The notes: generated from the letters alone by a model not told the origin. DNA of 8,229 bases from Desulfobulbaceae bacterium UBA2276 (GCA_002347085.1 DDWW01000047.1:1-8229); one strand, 5' to 3'. Counted from the first letter of the stretch, positions 1 to 7,213 are shown. Made by a program: numbers and translations.

Positions 1-22
1 TATCCAGCTGAGCTACGGGCGC
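1..22 (-). tRNA. tRNA gene, 5' end only (possibly tRNA-Arg)
   Basis: Read on the minus strand from position 22, the sequence gives a 7-base acceptor strand GCGCCCG, the invariant TA, a GCTC D-stem strand and a D loop AGCTGGATA, where the window ends. This is the standard start of a bacterial elongator tRNA. The anticodon and 3' half lie outside the window, so the isotype cannot be read. The GCGCCCG start resembles tRNA-Arg genes I remember from Proteobacteria, but that is only an inference. The gene lies downstream of the SNF2 gene on the same strand, 141 bp from its stop codon, and seems to have its own promoter. Confidence 0.88.
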
Positions 23-42
23 ATGCAGTGTGCAGAAAAAGT

Positions 43-72
43 ATTTTAATCGAAGGGGGGAGTAAAAAGCAA
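43..72 (-). promoter_or_regulatory. Candidate sigma70-type promoter of the tRNA gene
   Basis: On the minus strand a TTGCTT box (67-72, three of six matches to TTGACA) is followed after 18 bp by TAAAAT (43-48, five of six matches to TATAAT). Transcription would begin near position 36, about 14 bases before the mature tRNA 5' end at 22, which suits a tRNA precursor leader. A perfect TTGACA also occurs at 99-104 on this strand, but nothing like a -10 box follows at the right distance. The call rests on sequence resemblance only. Confidence 0.4.
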
Positions 73-163
73 CTGCATTCTCGCCCTCTGGCCCTTATGT
101 CAATATGAAATGTTGAGATAACATGGTCGGATCCCTGAATTTATGGGTTGCTGGAGTGTTGCT

Positions 164-3100
164 TTAGTTCTCTTTGATGAGTTCCATCAGGTCATTGGCA
201 CTCATCTTGGCACTGATATCACTTCCTTCGAGGAGGCTTCCGGCGAGATCCCGTTTTTCTTGGTGAAGTTTGACGATTTTCTCTTCGATGGTATTTTTAC
301 AGATGAGTCGATAGATGGTGACTGGGCGAGTCTGGCCAATGCGGTGGGCGCGGTCGGAGGCCTGATCTTCGATAGCTGGATTCCACCAGGGATCCATGTG
401 GATGACGTAATCTGCCGCAGTAAGGTTTAATCCAAGTCCGCCGGCCTTGAGACTGATGAGGAAAAGGTCGCTTTCTCCCGACTGGAATTCATCCACCTGC
501 TGTTTGCGTTTGGCACTGCTGGTTGAGCCGTCCAGGTATTTGTAGGCAATCCCCTTGCCATCCAGATATTCTCGCAAGATCCGTAGATGGCCGATAAATT
601 GGCTGAAGACCAGGGCCTTGTGGCGACCGCCCAACAACTCCTCGATGACCGCCGAGAAGACTTCCAGTTTGGCACTGGAGATATTGGTGTCCGGGGCGAT
701 AAGACGGGGGTGACAACAGGCCTGTCGTAGTTTCATGATCTCGGTTAAGATCTGGAGATGTCTGCCTTTTTTCTCCTGATTGTTTTCCAGGGCCTGGAGC
801 GCGTTTTGCCTGAGGGCCTCATAAAAATGGGTTTCTTCTGGGCTCATGGCCACATGGAGGGTAACCTCGGTGCGCGGCGGCAGTTCTTCCAGGACTTCCG
901 ATTTGATCCGGCGCAGGATAAAGGGACGAATGAGTTTTTTCAGATTCAGCCTGGCCTCGCGGTCGTGGTAGCGTTCAATGGGGATGGCAAAGCGCTCATT
1001 GAAGCGATTCAGCGAACCCAGCAGACCCGGATTGATAAAGTGAAAGAGGTTCCACAGCTCTCCCAGGTGATTTTCAATGGGGGTGCCGGTGGTGATCAGT
1101 CTGAATCTGGCCTGGAGGGCCATGGCCGCCTTGGAGCGTTTGGTTGCCGCGTTTTTAATGGCTTGGGCCTCATCGAGGATAACGGTCTGCCATTTGACCT
1201 GGGCCAGGAGTTCGTTTTCTTGTTGGAGCAGGGTGTAGGTGGTGATCAGGAGGTCAAATTTTCCTAATTTCTTGATGGTTTTTTTGCGATCTTTGCCCGT
1301 CAGTGAGACGATGTTGAGGGTGGGGGCAAAGCGATTGACCTCGGTTTCCCAGTTGGTTGAGACCGAGGTCGGGGCGATGACGAGAGAAGGTCCATCCGCG
1401 GCCAGATCCAGGATGATGGCCAAGGACTGGATGGTCTTACCTAAGCCCATATCATCGGCCAGACAGCCACCAACGCCCCAGTGGACAAGGCGGGACAGCC
1501 AGTTAAAGCCTTCGAGCTGATAATCACGTAATTCTGCCTGGAGGGTGGACGGCAGTTGCGGGGTGAAGGATTGGATATCCTGGAGTCGAGTCAGTTGCGC
1601 CTCCCAACCGCCATCAGCCTGGGTCTTGGCCTGTTCGATCAGCTTGGATAACGGCAAGGCAGCTAAGGGGTGGACGAGAATCTCGTCTCCCGCCTCGGGA
1701 TCAAGCGCCTCTGCATAGATGTTCAGTTCTTCCAATCGTTTTTTGAATTCCTGGGTCAGGGCCAGAAACTGTCCCTCGCCAATCTGCACAAAACGGCCGG
1801 AAGCGGTTTTGACCTTGGCAAGAAGCTCGCGCAGGTCAATGACCGTCTCCTGGTCAAGCTCCAGGTGTCCGGACAGGGCAAACCAATTCTGACGATTGGT
1901 GCGAATCTTCAGATTCAGGTTCTTCAGGGTGGCCTGATGGCTGACGGTCAGCTTTTCTCCCTCCGGCCATTCGATGATGACCCGATCCTGGATGGTCTGT
2001 AGTTCCATCAGGGCCTGGAGGCAGTCATCCGGATCCTGGAGGTGCCATTCCCGATCATTTTCCTGTTCGATGTCAATGGCCAGATCAAGGATGGGGCAGG
2101 ATTCTTCAATCTCCCTGGCCTTTTCCTCTTCCAGTGCGAGATTGCGCCGGGTTTGCAGGCGCTTGCCCTTCACTTCGGCCATGATGTTTTCCACCCCCTG
2201 ACCGGGTTTCAGGTAATGACCGCCGGCGGCAAAGGGTTTGACAAACATCTCCAGTCGAAAGCCGGTGCCAAAGGGGAGCAGGTGGATGTAAATAGAGGGG
2301 TCGGCCTCGACAAATTCGATATTGATGTTTTTGTTGGTGGAGGCATCGGCGGCAATAGCCGAATGGACGGTCATGTAGGATGAAATATTGCCGATGGCGG
2401 TCAGCACCTGCTCGCTGGCCTCAAGCGGGACACTGAGGCCGTTTACACCGGTAATCTGGGCGATGCGGCGATGATTGTCATTGATGGCAATGATCTTGAA
2501 ACGGGTGGGGGTCTCGCAGAAGACGGTAATCGAGTTTTTGGTGACGGCCTGGGCAAAACGGATATGGAGCTGCCCGCCGCGCTCTTCCACCAGCAGCTCC
2601 GGTTCGCCGGCTATAAATTCTACGGATGAGCTTGGCGACTGGGTCAGAAAGAGCAGCGGATGGTTGATCATGGCGACCAAGGCCTGATCCATGTCAAAGT
2701 GATAACTGACGCCGTGGGTCTCGGGGTGTTGGATTTTCTTTATCGCCGCGCTTATCTTGCGATCCTGGAGGGAAAGATAGGGGAGCATATCACCCGAGTA
2801 AAGACGGGCGAGCGAGATGGGACGGCCTTTGCTCCATTGACCGTCCGGGGATATCTTCTGCTCTTTGGGGCTGATGGTGAGCACATTATTTTTATAGTCG
2901 ATAAACCAGGACATCCTGACGCTCTGGTCCTGGCCGCTGCCCTGCTGGATGGTTGTGGCCTGGATCAGGGCTTGCAGGCTGCGTTTCCAGGGTTCTTCAG
3001 GTTCGAGAAGAGCAACCAGGGAGGCCTGGCCGGTCTGTTTTTCGATGGCCTGAACCGTGGTCAGATATTCTTCGTTATCGGGACTGATCTTGGAGAGAAG

Positions 3101-4339
3101 GTCAGCGAGGATCAGGGCAAAAAAGTGGTAGTGATGGTCTTTGGCCTGTTGGTACAGGGCCTGAAGCTGTGTTTCGGTATCGGGCTTGATCGTACTGTTC
3201 AGCCAGTAATCGCAGAGCCCGGCAAAGAGGATGGTCAGGCTATGTGTTTTTTTATTGGGGACGAGAGAAAAGTCTTCATCAGTGGGGTTACGATTATCCT
3301 GGGCATTGAGCAAGGCAGCGAGAAAATGGTAGGCCCTCTCTTCGGCCATGGTGGGAAAGAGTGACAGGGTGATGGCGATCCGGTGGAGTACAGTCTGGTT
3401 GTGATCGGCAGACTCTTCTGAAAGTTCGGCCAGAAGAGAGAAAAGTCCGGGCGGGCCAATGAAGGCCACCTGATCGTTGCCGCTAAGTTCTTGGAGGGCC
3501 AGGATGTCGCCTGCAAAAGAGTGTCGGGCCTGGGGGTAATCCCCCCGCAAAAAATGGAGGGAGCCAACGGCCCCAGTCCCGTTGAAACTTTCTGGTTGTT
3601 CGTTGACCAACTGTTCGGCTCTGGACAGCTCTCCCTGGAGAAGGAGCTGATTAAAAAGCATGCGCTGAAAGGGGAGCCGCTCATCGCTGCTCAGGTGCGG
3701 GAAATTTTCTTTATCTTGCAGAAAATCAAGGAGTTCCGGGAAGGAGAATACCTCGGCCTGGGCAAAACGCAGGGTCTGGTCCAACAAGAAAAATTGAAAG
3801 GAAGGGGCAAGGCTTCTCAGCCACACCGGATCAAAGGGATTGGTGATCACCTGGACGATGGGGGGCATTGCCGAGAAGAGTTCCTGGCCAGGGCTGTTAA
3901 AAAAATCGAGGGCCTCGTCGATCAAGTCAAATTGCTGGGTATAGATACCAATGCGGAGTTCACGCATGGCCCGCCAGCAGCGAGTCGTCCATTTTCCGTA
4001 ATAATAGGAGACCGGGGCTTCTTTTCGGATTACGGGCGCAAAAGAGGCGAATGTCCCTTGGGCAACCGCAATTCGGCTGAGTATCTCGGCGATTTCCGGC
4101 GCGCATTGTCGCTCTTTGGTCACGAGGCCGAGCTTCTGGAATTTGTTGAAATAGTGGGTGAGATTAGCGGCTGTAGGGCAGGTTCCCCGGGGGCTGCGCA
4201 TGTCCAGTTTTGTCAGGCAGTTAGTCAGCAGGCTGATCTGGGGGGGCTCACAAACCACGGACAGAAATTGCAAAAAGGTCTGTTCGAATTGATTGAGTTG
4301 ATTATAGCTCTGAAGAAGAGGGGGATGATCGGTTATCAT
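164..4339 (-). CDS. SNF2-family DEAD/DEAH-like helicase (dsDNA translocase) with long N-terminal extension
   Basis: This 1391-residue protein carries a full SNF2/RapA-type superfamily 2 ATPase in its last ~460 residues. Motif I is DDMGLGKT (962-969), Ia is LVIAPTSVSTNW (986-997), II is DEAQ (1056-1059), III is TGTP (1084-1087), IV is ALVFSQF (1242-1248), V is SLKAGGLGLNL (1296-1306) and VI is QASDRAHRIGQ (1326-1336). All catalytic motifs look intact, so it should hydrolyse ATP and track along double-stranded DNA. Residues ~830-930 resemble the bacterial SNF2-associated domain (for instance GEGQFLALTQEFKKRLEEL, 854-872). Residues ~15-80 could be a winged-helix-like fold, ~120-460 is helical and TPR-like, and ~475-830 is mostly beta. 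I see no SWIM zinc finger (CxC...CxH), which many bacterial relatives have. The ATG is the first possible start after an in-frame stop at 4400-4402; AGG lies 8 bases upstream. Its cellular role (repair, transcription recycling or defence) cannot be told from this context. Confidence 0.95.
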   Translation of the reverse strand: MITDHPPLLQSYNQLNQFEQTFLQFLSVVCEPPQISLLTNCLTKLDMRSPRGTCPTAANLTHYFNKFQKLGLVTKERQCAPEIAEILSRIAVAQGTFASFAPVIRKEAPVSYYYGKWTTRCWRAMRELRIGIYTQQFDLIDEALDFFNSPGQELFSAMPPIVQVITNPFDPVWLRSLAPSFQFFLLDQTLRFAQAEVFSFPELLDFLQDKENFPHLSSDERLPFQRMLFNQLLLQGELSRAEQLVNEQPESFNGTGAVGSLHFLRGDYPQARHSFAGDILALQELSGNDQVAFIGPPGLFSLLAELSEESADHNQTVLHRIAITLSLFPTMAEERAYHFLAALLNAQDNRNPTDEDFSLVPNKKTHSLTILFAGLCDYWLNSTIKPDTETQLQALYQQAKDHHYHFFALILADLLSKISPDNEEYLTTVQAIEKQTGQASLVALLEPEEPWKRSLQALIQATTIQQGSGQDQSVRMSWFIDYKNNVLTISPKEQKISPDGQWSKGRPISLARLYSGDMLPYLSLQDRKISAAIKKIQHPETHGVSYHFDMDQALVAMINHPLLFLTQSPSSSVEFIAGEPELLVEERGGQLHIRFAQAVTKNSITVFCETPTRFKIIAINDNHRRIAQITGVNGLSVPLEASEQVLTAIGNISSYMTVHSAIAADASTNKNINIEFVEADPSIYIHLLPFGTGFRLEMFVKPFAAGGHYLKPGQGVENIMAEVKGKRLQTRRNLALEEEKAREIEESCPILDLAIDIEQENDREWHLQDPDDCLQALMELQTIQDRVIIEWPEGEKLTVSHQATLKNLNLKIRTNRQNWFALSGHLELDQETVIDLRELLAKVKTASGRFVQIGEGQFLALTQEFKKRLEELNIYAEALDPEAGDEILVHPLAALPLSKLIEQAKTQADGGWEAQLTRLQDIQSFTPQLPSTLQAELRDYQLEGFNWLSRLVHWGVGGCLADDMGLGKTIQSLAIILDLAADGPSLVIAPTSVSTNWETEVNRFAPTLNIVSLTGKDRKKTIKKLGKFDLLITTYTLLQQENELLAQVKWQTVILDEAQAIKNAATKRSKAAMALQARFRLITTGTPIENHLGELWNLFHFINPGLLGSLNRFNERFAIPIERYHDREARLNLKKLIRPFILRRIKSEVLEELPPRTEVTLHVAMSPEETHFYEALRQNALQALENNQEKKGRHLQILTEIMKLRQACCHPRLIAPDTNISSAKLEVFSAVIEELLGGRHKALVFSQFIGHLRILREYLDGKGIAYKYLDGSTSSAKRKQQVDEFQSGESDLFLISLKAGGLGLNLTAADYVIHMDPWWNPAIEDQASDRAHRIGQTRPVTIYRLICKNTIEEKIVKLHQEKRDLAGSLLEGSDISAKMSANDLMELIKEN

Positions 4340-4522
4340 AAATGCGGCCTGGTCCTGATTGAAGAGATCATTGATTTGAATATGAAAAAATGGATTGATC
4401 TAAAAATGAAAAATACACAATTCTTCAAGAGTGTTGCTTGCTATGCCATCGAGATGTGGATTTGAAGCAGGAATGGAAAAGGGGTAACCAAGGTCTGGTG
4501 TGGCTTCTTGAATATGGTCGCT

Positions 4523-4561
4523 CTTCCGCCGGGGCAATCCCGGTTAGCCCTGTTACGGAAG
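4523..4561. repeat. Two-tier inverted repeat (possible structured RNA)
   Basis: CTTCCG (4523-4528) is the reverse complement of CGGAAG (4556-4561). Inside, CCGGG (4529-4533) stacks directly on the outer arm and pairs with CCCGG (4539-4543) around a GCAAT loop. The pair 4522/4562 would add a U-G wobble only if the plus strand is the RNA, which is slight evidence for that strand. No T-tract follows on either strand, so it does not look like a terminator. Confidence 0.45.
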
Positions 4562-4594
4562 GACATTGGAACAGGTAATTAAGTGAAGCCTCCG

Positions 4595-4644
4595 GTCATC
4601 CTTTGTGTCAGGATTCGTCACAAAATGGCCAGGAAGGTGATGAC
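4595..4644. repeat. Nested inverted repeat (possible structured RNA)
   Basis: GTCATC (4595-4600) pairs with GATGAC (4639-4644). Within it TTTGTG (4602-4607) pairs with CACAAA (4619-4624) around an 11-base loop. The outer stem could gain a G-U wobble (4594/4645) on the plus strand only. Two six-base stems in nested register within 50 bases may be chance, but another two-tier hairpin lies immediately upstream. Confidence 0.35.
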
Positions 4645-4703
4645 TCTTTCGTCAATAATCTTAATCTGTTATAGATAAAGAACATGCGTTCCTATGTCGT
4701 CCT

Positions 4704-4729
4704 TGGCCCCGTGACACTCTGGGGGACCA
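4704..4729. repeat. G/C-rich hairpin
   Basis: TGGCCCC (4704-4710) pairs with the run GGGGGACCA (4721-4729) with one bulged A, giving seven pairs, five of them beside or within a C4/G4 core, around a loop of about ten bases (GTGACACTCT). Neither strand has a T-tract after it. Function is unknown. Confidence 0.4.
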
Positions 4730-4776
4730 GCTAAACGAAGCAAAATGAAGATTCCGACTACATGGTCTGCGTAATA

Positions 4777-4798
4777 AAACAGTTATGAAAAACTGTTT
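4777..4798 (-). terminator. Candidate intrinsic terminator, third hairpin downstream of ppiD
   Basis: AAACAGTT (4777-4784) and AACTGTTT (4791-4798) form a perfect 8-bp stem with a 6-base loop; with one bulged A the pairing extends outward into flanking A/T bases. Read in the ppiD direction, the stem is followed by a T-rich run (TTTTATT). The stem is poor in G/C, so termination would be weak on its own. It is the best T-tract among the three tandem hairpins after ppiD. Confidence 0.4.
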
Positions 4799-4856
4799 AT
4801 TTCATGGCGACACCTTGTATGATCACCGGCTGATGTAGCCTGTGTTAGGCGCCACG

Positions 4857-4890
4857 CCAGAAAACAGCAGAGCAGATTGCTGTTTTCTGG
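4857..4890 (-). terminator. Perfect 13-bp hairpin downstream of ppiD (possible bidirectional terminator)
   Basis: Both arms are 13 bases and fully complementary (CCAGAAAACAGCA at 4857-4869 against 4878-4890), with an 8-base loop. The core reads A4-CAGCA-loop-TGCTG-T4 on both strands, the symmetric layout of short bidirectional terminators, but the pairing continues beyond the T-tract by CTGG. It lies ten bases from the longer hairpin at the ppiD stop. Confidence 0.4.
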
Positions 4891-4900
4891 ACGTTGCACA

Positions 4901-4949
4901 AGAGGCTGTAAGCTGAAAAGAGCCTCGCTCTTTTCAGCTTACAGCCTCT
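4901..4949 (-). terminator. Perfect 23-bp hairpin at the ppiD stop codon (possible bidirectional terminator)
   Basis: Arms 4901-4923 and 4927-4949 are perfectly complementary over 23 bp with a 3-base loop. The right arm overlaps the last two bases of the ppiD stop codon TAG (4948-4950). The core contains A4-GAGC and GCTC-T4, as in a bidirectional terminator, but no extended T-tract lies outside the full stem. It may act as a terminator, as a 3'-end stabiliser of ppiD mRNA, or be an arm of a dispersed palindromic repeat; the window cannot tell these apart. Confidence 0.5.
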
Positions 4950-6846
4950 AAAGATTCTTGCTGGTAGCTATCTTGGTGCTTTTTTCCTGGTGTCTCAGCC
5001 AGGAGGAAAGCAGTTGATCTTGTTTTTGTTTCAGCAGGGTGGCAGTATATTCTTTTTTGGCGCCAGTCTCTAAACTGGCGGTCTCAGGTGTCTTTCGTTC
5101 TCTGAATTGCAAAATGTACAACGTGTCACCCTCGGCCAAGGCCTCTTTGGGGAATGGTGACTTGGCATTCAGTCGTAAGGCCTGATCAACAAGAGATGCC
5201 GGCAGGGTCGGGTCTGGGGTGGGATTGTTTTTACGAAGCGGCCCTGATTTCTGGGACTGTAATTTCTCCTCGCTCATCGTTGTCTCAAAATCTTCGCCAC
5301 CGGTCACTTTGCCTAAGAGCGCTACTGCTTTCTCTTTGGCCATTGCTCGGGCTAAGGAAAGTTTGTAATCTTTTGTTGCCTGTTCCTTGACCTCATCAAG
5401 TTTTGGTGGGACTGGCTCCTGGATGGCCTCGGCAAAAAGGATGAAATAGCCCGAGGGGGTTTCAGTAAGAGAGCTGAGTTCTCCTTGCTTCAAGGCAAAG
5501 ACACCATCCATGAATTTGGGATTGTGGTCCAGGGTCGCGGGTGGGGCGCTACGACCGAAAAAATCCGTGGCGATAACGGCTGGGGTCCCATTTTTTTCGG
5601 CGTAGGCCTGCAGGCTGCCGGCAGCAATGATGGCCTCATATGCCTCGTTGGCCACCTGGAAGGTTGCGGGTTTTGCCTGTTCGTTCTTGAGCTTGGTGGC
5701 AATCGCGGCCCGGACTTCTTCTATGGGTTGGGTGGTAGCAGGTATGATTTTGTCGAGCTTGATAATATGATAGCCAAATCGTGTCTTGATAATATCGCTG
5801 ATGTTGCCCGGTTGCATGGCGAAGACTGCATCGTCAAATTCCTTGATCATGCTCCCTCGAGCAAAGGCCCCCAGATCGCCTCCCTTGGTCTTGGAGGAAT
5901 CTTCGGAGTAGGTCGCGGCCAAAGTAGCAAAATCTTCCCCGGCGCGGGCCTTGCTCATAATTTCTTCAGCTTTTTTTAGTTGCGCCGTCTGTTTTTCGGT
6001 GGAGCCGTTTTCTTCGGTCTTCAGCAGGATGTGCCGGGCGTGTCGTTTCTCGGGGATCTGGTATGCTCCCTTGTCTTTTTCGTACTGGGCCAAAACCTGC
6101 TCGTCGTTGATGGTCACCTTGTCTATCTGGGCCTGGTAGGGAAATGCCAGATATTTAAGTTTGATTTTCTGCTCGCTTTTGTAGGCGTTTTTCTCGGCTT
6201 CAAACCATGTCGCCAGTGCTTGCGGGTCAACGGTTATCTTGTCATTGAAGAGATCGGGTGAGATCTTCACCACGTTCACAGTCACGGTTTCCTGATCGCG
6301 CTGATAGAGCTCTTTGATCTCGGCGTTACTCACTATCGTGGCGAAATTATTGATAAAGGTGATGCTTTTTTCGCCCAGCAGGTCTTGGCCGATGGAGGCC
6401 TCAAATTTATGAGGGGTCAGGCGGTTGGCCGCCAAGATGGCCTTGTAATTGTTCAGATTGAAGCCATCGGCTTGCTGGAACTGAGGCATCTTCTGAATGG
6501 CAGTCTGGATCTCGACCGGGGCCACCATGATTCCCATACCATTTGCCCCTTGGCGCAGGAGCGCGGTCTGGGTTAATTGGTTGATAACCTGTTGTTTGAC
6601 ATTGAGGGCCTTCAGGAGTTCATCAGAGACGGCATCGCCAAATTGCTGTTTATAGCCGGCGATAGCCTGTTCGTATTTACGTTGAAATTCCTGGAAGGTT
6701 ATCTCTTCATTATTGATAGTGATGGCGGTATCCCGACCGGTCATCATCTTGGTGCCCACACCCCAGAAGATGAAAACAAGGGCGATAATTAGGACCATGG
6801 CCTGAATAACAATGGATTGCGCTTTGTTACGGAGGATTTGCAGCAT
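4948..6846 (-). CDS. ppiD: PpiD/SurA-type membrane-anchored peptidylprolyl isomerase-like chaperone
   Basis: This 632-residue protein matches the architecture and length of PpiD (about 620 residues in E. coli). A short cytoplasmic N-terminus (MLQILRNKAQ) is followed by one membrane helix (about 11-30), which anchors a large periplasmic part. Residues ~35-190 form the SurA_N-like helical chaperone region. A parvulin domain spans about 266-367, with HARHIL (269-274), KGGDLGAFARGS (321-332) and GYHIIKL (358-364); His272 and His360 of the fold are present. A second, degenerate parvulin-like stretch is seen near 445-475 (GVFALKQGELSS, PSGYFILFAEA), followed by a lysine-rich helical tail. The family works beside the Sec translocon on newly exported proteins; catalytic activity here is not assured, since E. 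coli PpiD is thought to be inactive. The start is fixed by the usual position of the membrane helix; ribosome binding is weak (GAG six bases upstream). No in-frame ATG lies just upstream. Confidence 0.93.
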   Translation of the reverse strand: MLQILRNKAQSIVIQAMVLIIALVFIFWGVGTKMMTGRDTAITINNEEITFQEFQRKYEQAIAGYKQQFGDAVSDELLKALNVKQQVINQLTQTALLRQGANGMGIMVAPVEIQTAIQKMPQFQQADGFNLNNYKAILAANRLTPHKFEASIGQDLLGEKSITFINNFATIVSNAEIKELYQRDQETVTVNVVKISPDLFNDKITVDPQALATWFEAEKNAYKSEQKIKLKYLAFPYQAQIDKVTINDEQVLAQYEKDKGAYQIPEKRHARHILLKTEENGSTEKQTAQLKKAEEIMSKARAGEDFATLAATYSEDSSKTKGGDLGAFARGSMIKEFDDAVFAMQPGNISDIIKTRFGYHIIKLDKIIPATTQPIEEVRAAIATKLKNEQAKPATFQVANEAYEAIIAAGSLQAYAEKNGTPAVIATDFFGRSAPPATLDHNPKFMDGVFALKQGELSSLTETPSGYFILFAEAIQEPVPPKLDEVKEQATKDYKLSLARAMAKEKAVALLGKVTGGEDFETTMSEEKLQSQKSGPLRKNNPTPDPTLPASLVDQALRLNAKSPFPKEALAEGDTLYILQFRERKTPETASLETGAKKEYTATLLKQKQDQLLSSWLRHQEKSTKIATSKNL

Positions 6847-6913
6847 GGGGCACTCGGGGGGGAAATGGTTGTTCCTGCCCGGCGGCAGAAGGGGGAAGAC
6901 TAAGCCCTTGTCA

Positions 6914-6958
6914 TTAAGAGCTGCAAGGAAACAATGAGAACAAGATGACGTGTTTCAT
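6914..6958 (-). CDS. Possible 14-codon leader peptide upstream of ppiD
   Basis: The minus strand holds ATG at 6958 and a stop (TAA) at 6914-6916, encoding MKHVILFSLFPCSS. A strong Shine-Dalgarno AGGAG (6964-6968) sits five bases before the ATG, clearly better than the ribosome-binding site of ppiD itself. The stop is 67 bases before the ppiD start, in the leader of the likely ppiD mRNA. The peptide is hydrophobic and too short to be recognised. If transcription starts at the candidate promoter at 6973-7002 (near 6966), the Shine-Dalgarno would be largely lost, so either the promoter lies further upstream or the mini-ORF is chance. Confidence 0.25.
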   Translation of the reverse strand: MKHVILFSLFPCSS

Positions 6959-6972
6959 AACAACTCCTGATA

Positions 6973-7002
6973 ATCATACCTGACACAATAAAAGTGTATA
7001 AA
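6973..7002 (-). promoter_or_regulatory. Candidate sigma70-type promoter of ppiD
   Basis: On the minus strand TTTATA (6997-7002, four of six matches to TTGACA) precedes TATGAT (6973-6978, five of six matches to TATAAT) with an 18-bp spacer. Transcription would begin near 6966, giving a leader of about 120 bases before the ppiD ATG. No sigma-E or heat-shock type boxes were evident, although envelope folding genes are sometimes under such control. Confidence 0.35.
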
Positions 7003-7130
7003 TTTACTCTTTCTCGCCCTGCTCTGCAAGGAAAAAGGCGGACGGGCTGTCTTTCCGGCTGGTTTCACACCCTTTTGGGGAGTTATTTTCAGAGTTGAGG
7101 AGAAAAAACACCACCGAAGATGTCAGGGGC

Positions 7131-7153
7131 TTTCATGACTCAAGGTTTCATGA
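7131..7153. repeat. Pair of 8-bp direct repeats upstream of purL
   Basis: TTTCATGA occurs at 7131-7138 and again at 7146-7153, 15 bp start to start, 110-132 bp before the purL ATG. Each copy contains the palindrome TCATGA. Spacing of about one and a half helical turns could suit a regulator, but the repeat is short and could be chance. Confidence 0.3.
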
Positions 7154-7200
7154 TAAGATCGGATACAAGATTGCGCTGAAGATTGAATGGCTGTTTTTGA

Positions 7201-7213
7201 ATTTTCTGAAAAT
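7201..7213. promoter_or_regulatory. 13-bp palindrome close to purL (operator-like)
   Basis: ATTTTC and GAAAAT are perfect reverse complements around a single central T. With a one-base centre it cannot form a hairpin, so if it is functional it would be a protein-binding site. It lies 49 bp before the purL start. No known consensus is recognised. Confidence 0.25.

Larger units (their letters stand above)
4340..4947. other. 608-bp intergenic gap between ppiD and the SNF2 gene, rich in inverted repeats
   Basis: No convincing protein gene lies here. The best short frame, 4514-4582 on the plus strand (22 codons), has no ribosome-binding site. The antisense frame of the SNF2 gene extends to 4465 but looks non-coding. 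The gap holds at least six inverted repeats, listed separately: 4523-4561, 4595-4644, 4704-4729, 4777-4798, 4857-4890 and 4901-4949. The SNF2 promoter should lie in the left part, but I could not pick -35 and -10 boxes with confidence. The segment just before the SNF2 start (4371-4430) is A/T-rich, as expected of a promoter or leader. Confidence 0.6.

Noticed and set aside
110..124. ATGTT-GAGAT-AACAT, a 5-bp inverted repeat after the SNF2 stop codon.
   Set aside because: The stem is short and A/T-rich with no T-tract, so it is not supported as a terminator.
1..163. tRNA-adjacent position as a sign of an integrated element carrying the SNF2 gene.
   Set aside because: Integration normally uses the tRNA 3' end, which faces away from the SNF2 gene and is outside the window; no integrase or attachment repeat is seen.
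3491..4465. A 324-codon open frame on the plus strand, and several shorter ones (for example 758-1267, 1670-2002, 2660-3364), opposite the SNF2 gene.
   Set aside because: They lie antisense to a gene with complete family motifs, show no recognisable protein family, and have the composition expected of reverse-strand shadows.
4514..4582. A 22-codon plus-strand frame starting MVALPPGQSRLALL.
   Set aside because: No Shine-Dalgarno precedes it and it overlaps the foldable inverted repeat; likely chance.
4530..4615. GGGCAATCC followed by AAGCCTCCGG, reminiscent of a c-di-GMP-I (GEMM) riboswitch.
   Set aside because: The diagnostic ACGCAAAGCC segment is absent, the spacing is wrong, and no plus-strand gene follows.
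4734..4850. GTTAGGC (4844-4850) with an imperfect partner GCTAAAC near 4731-4737, resembling the outer core sites of an integron attC.
   Set aside because: The partner does not fit the RYYYAAC consensus, the inner arms are not convincing, and there is no cassette array or integrase.
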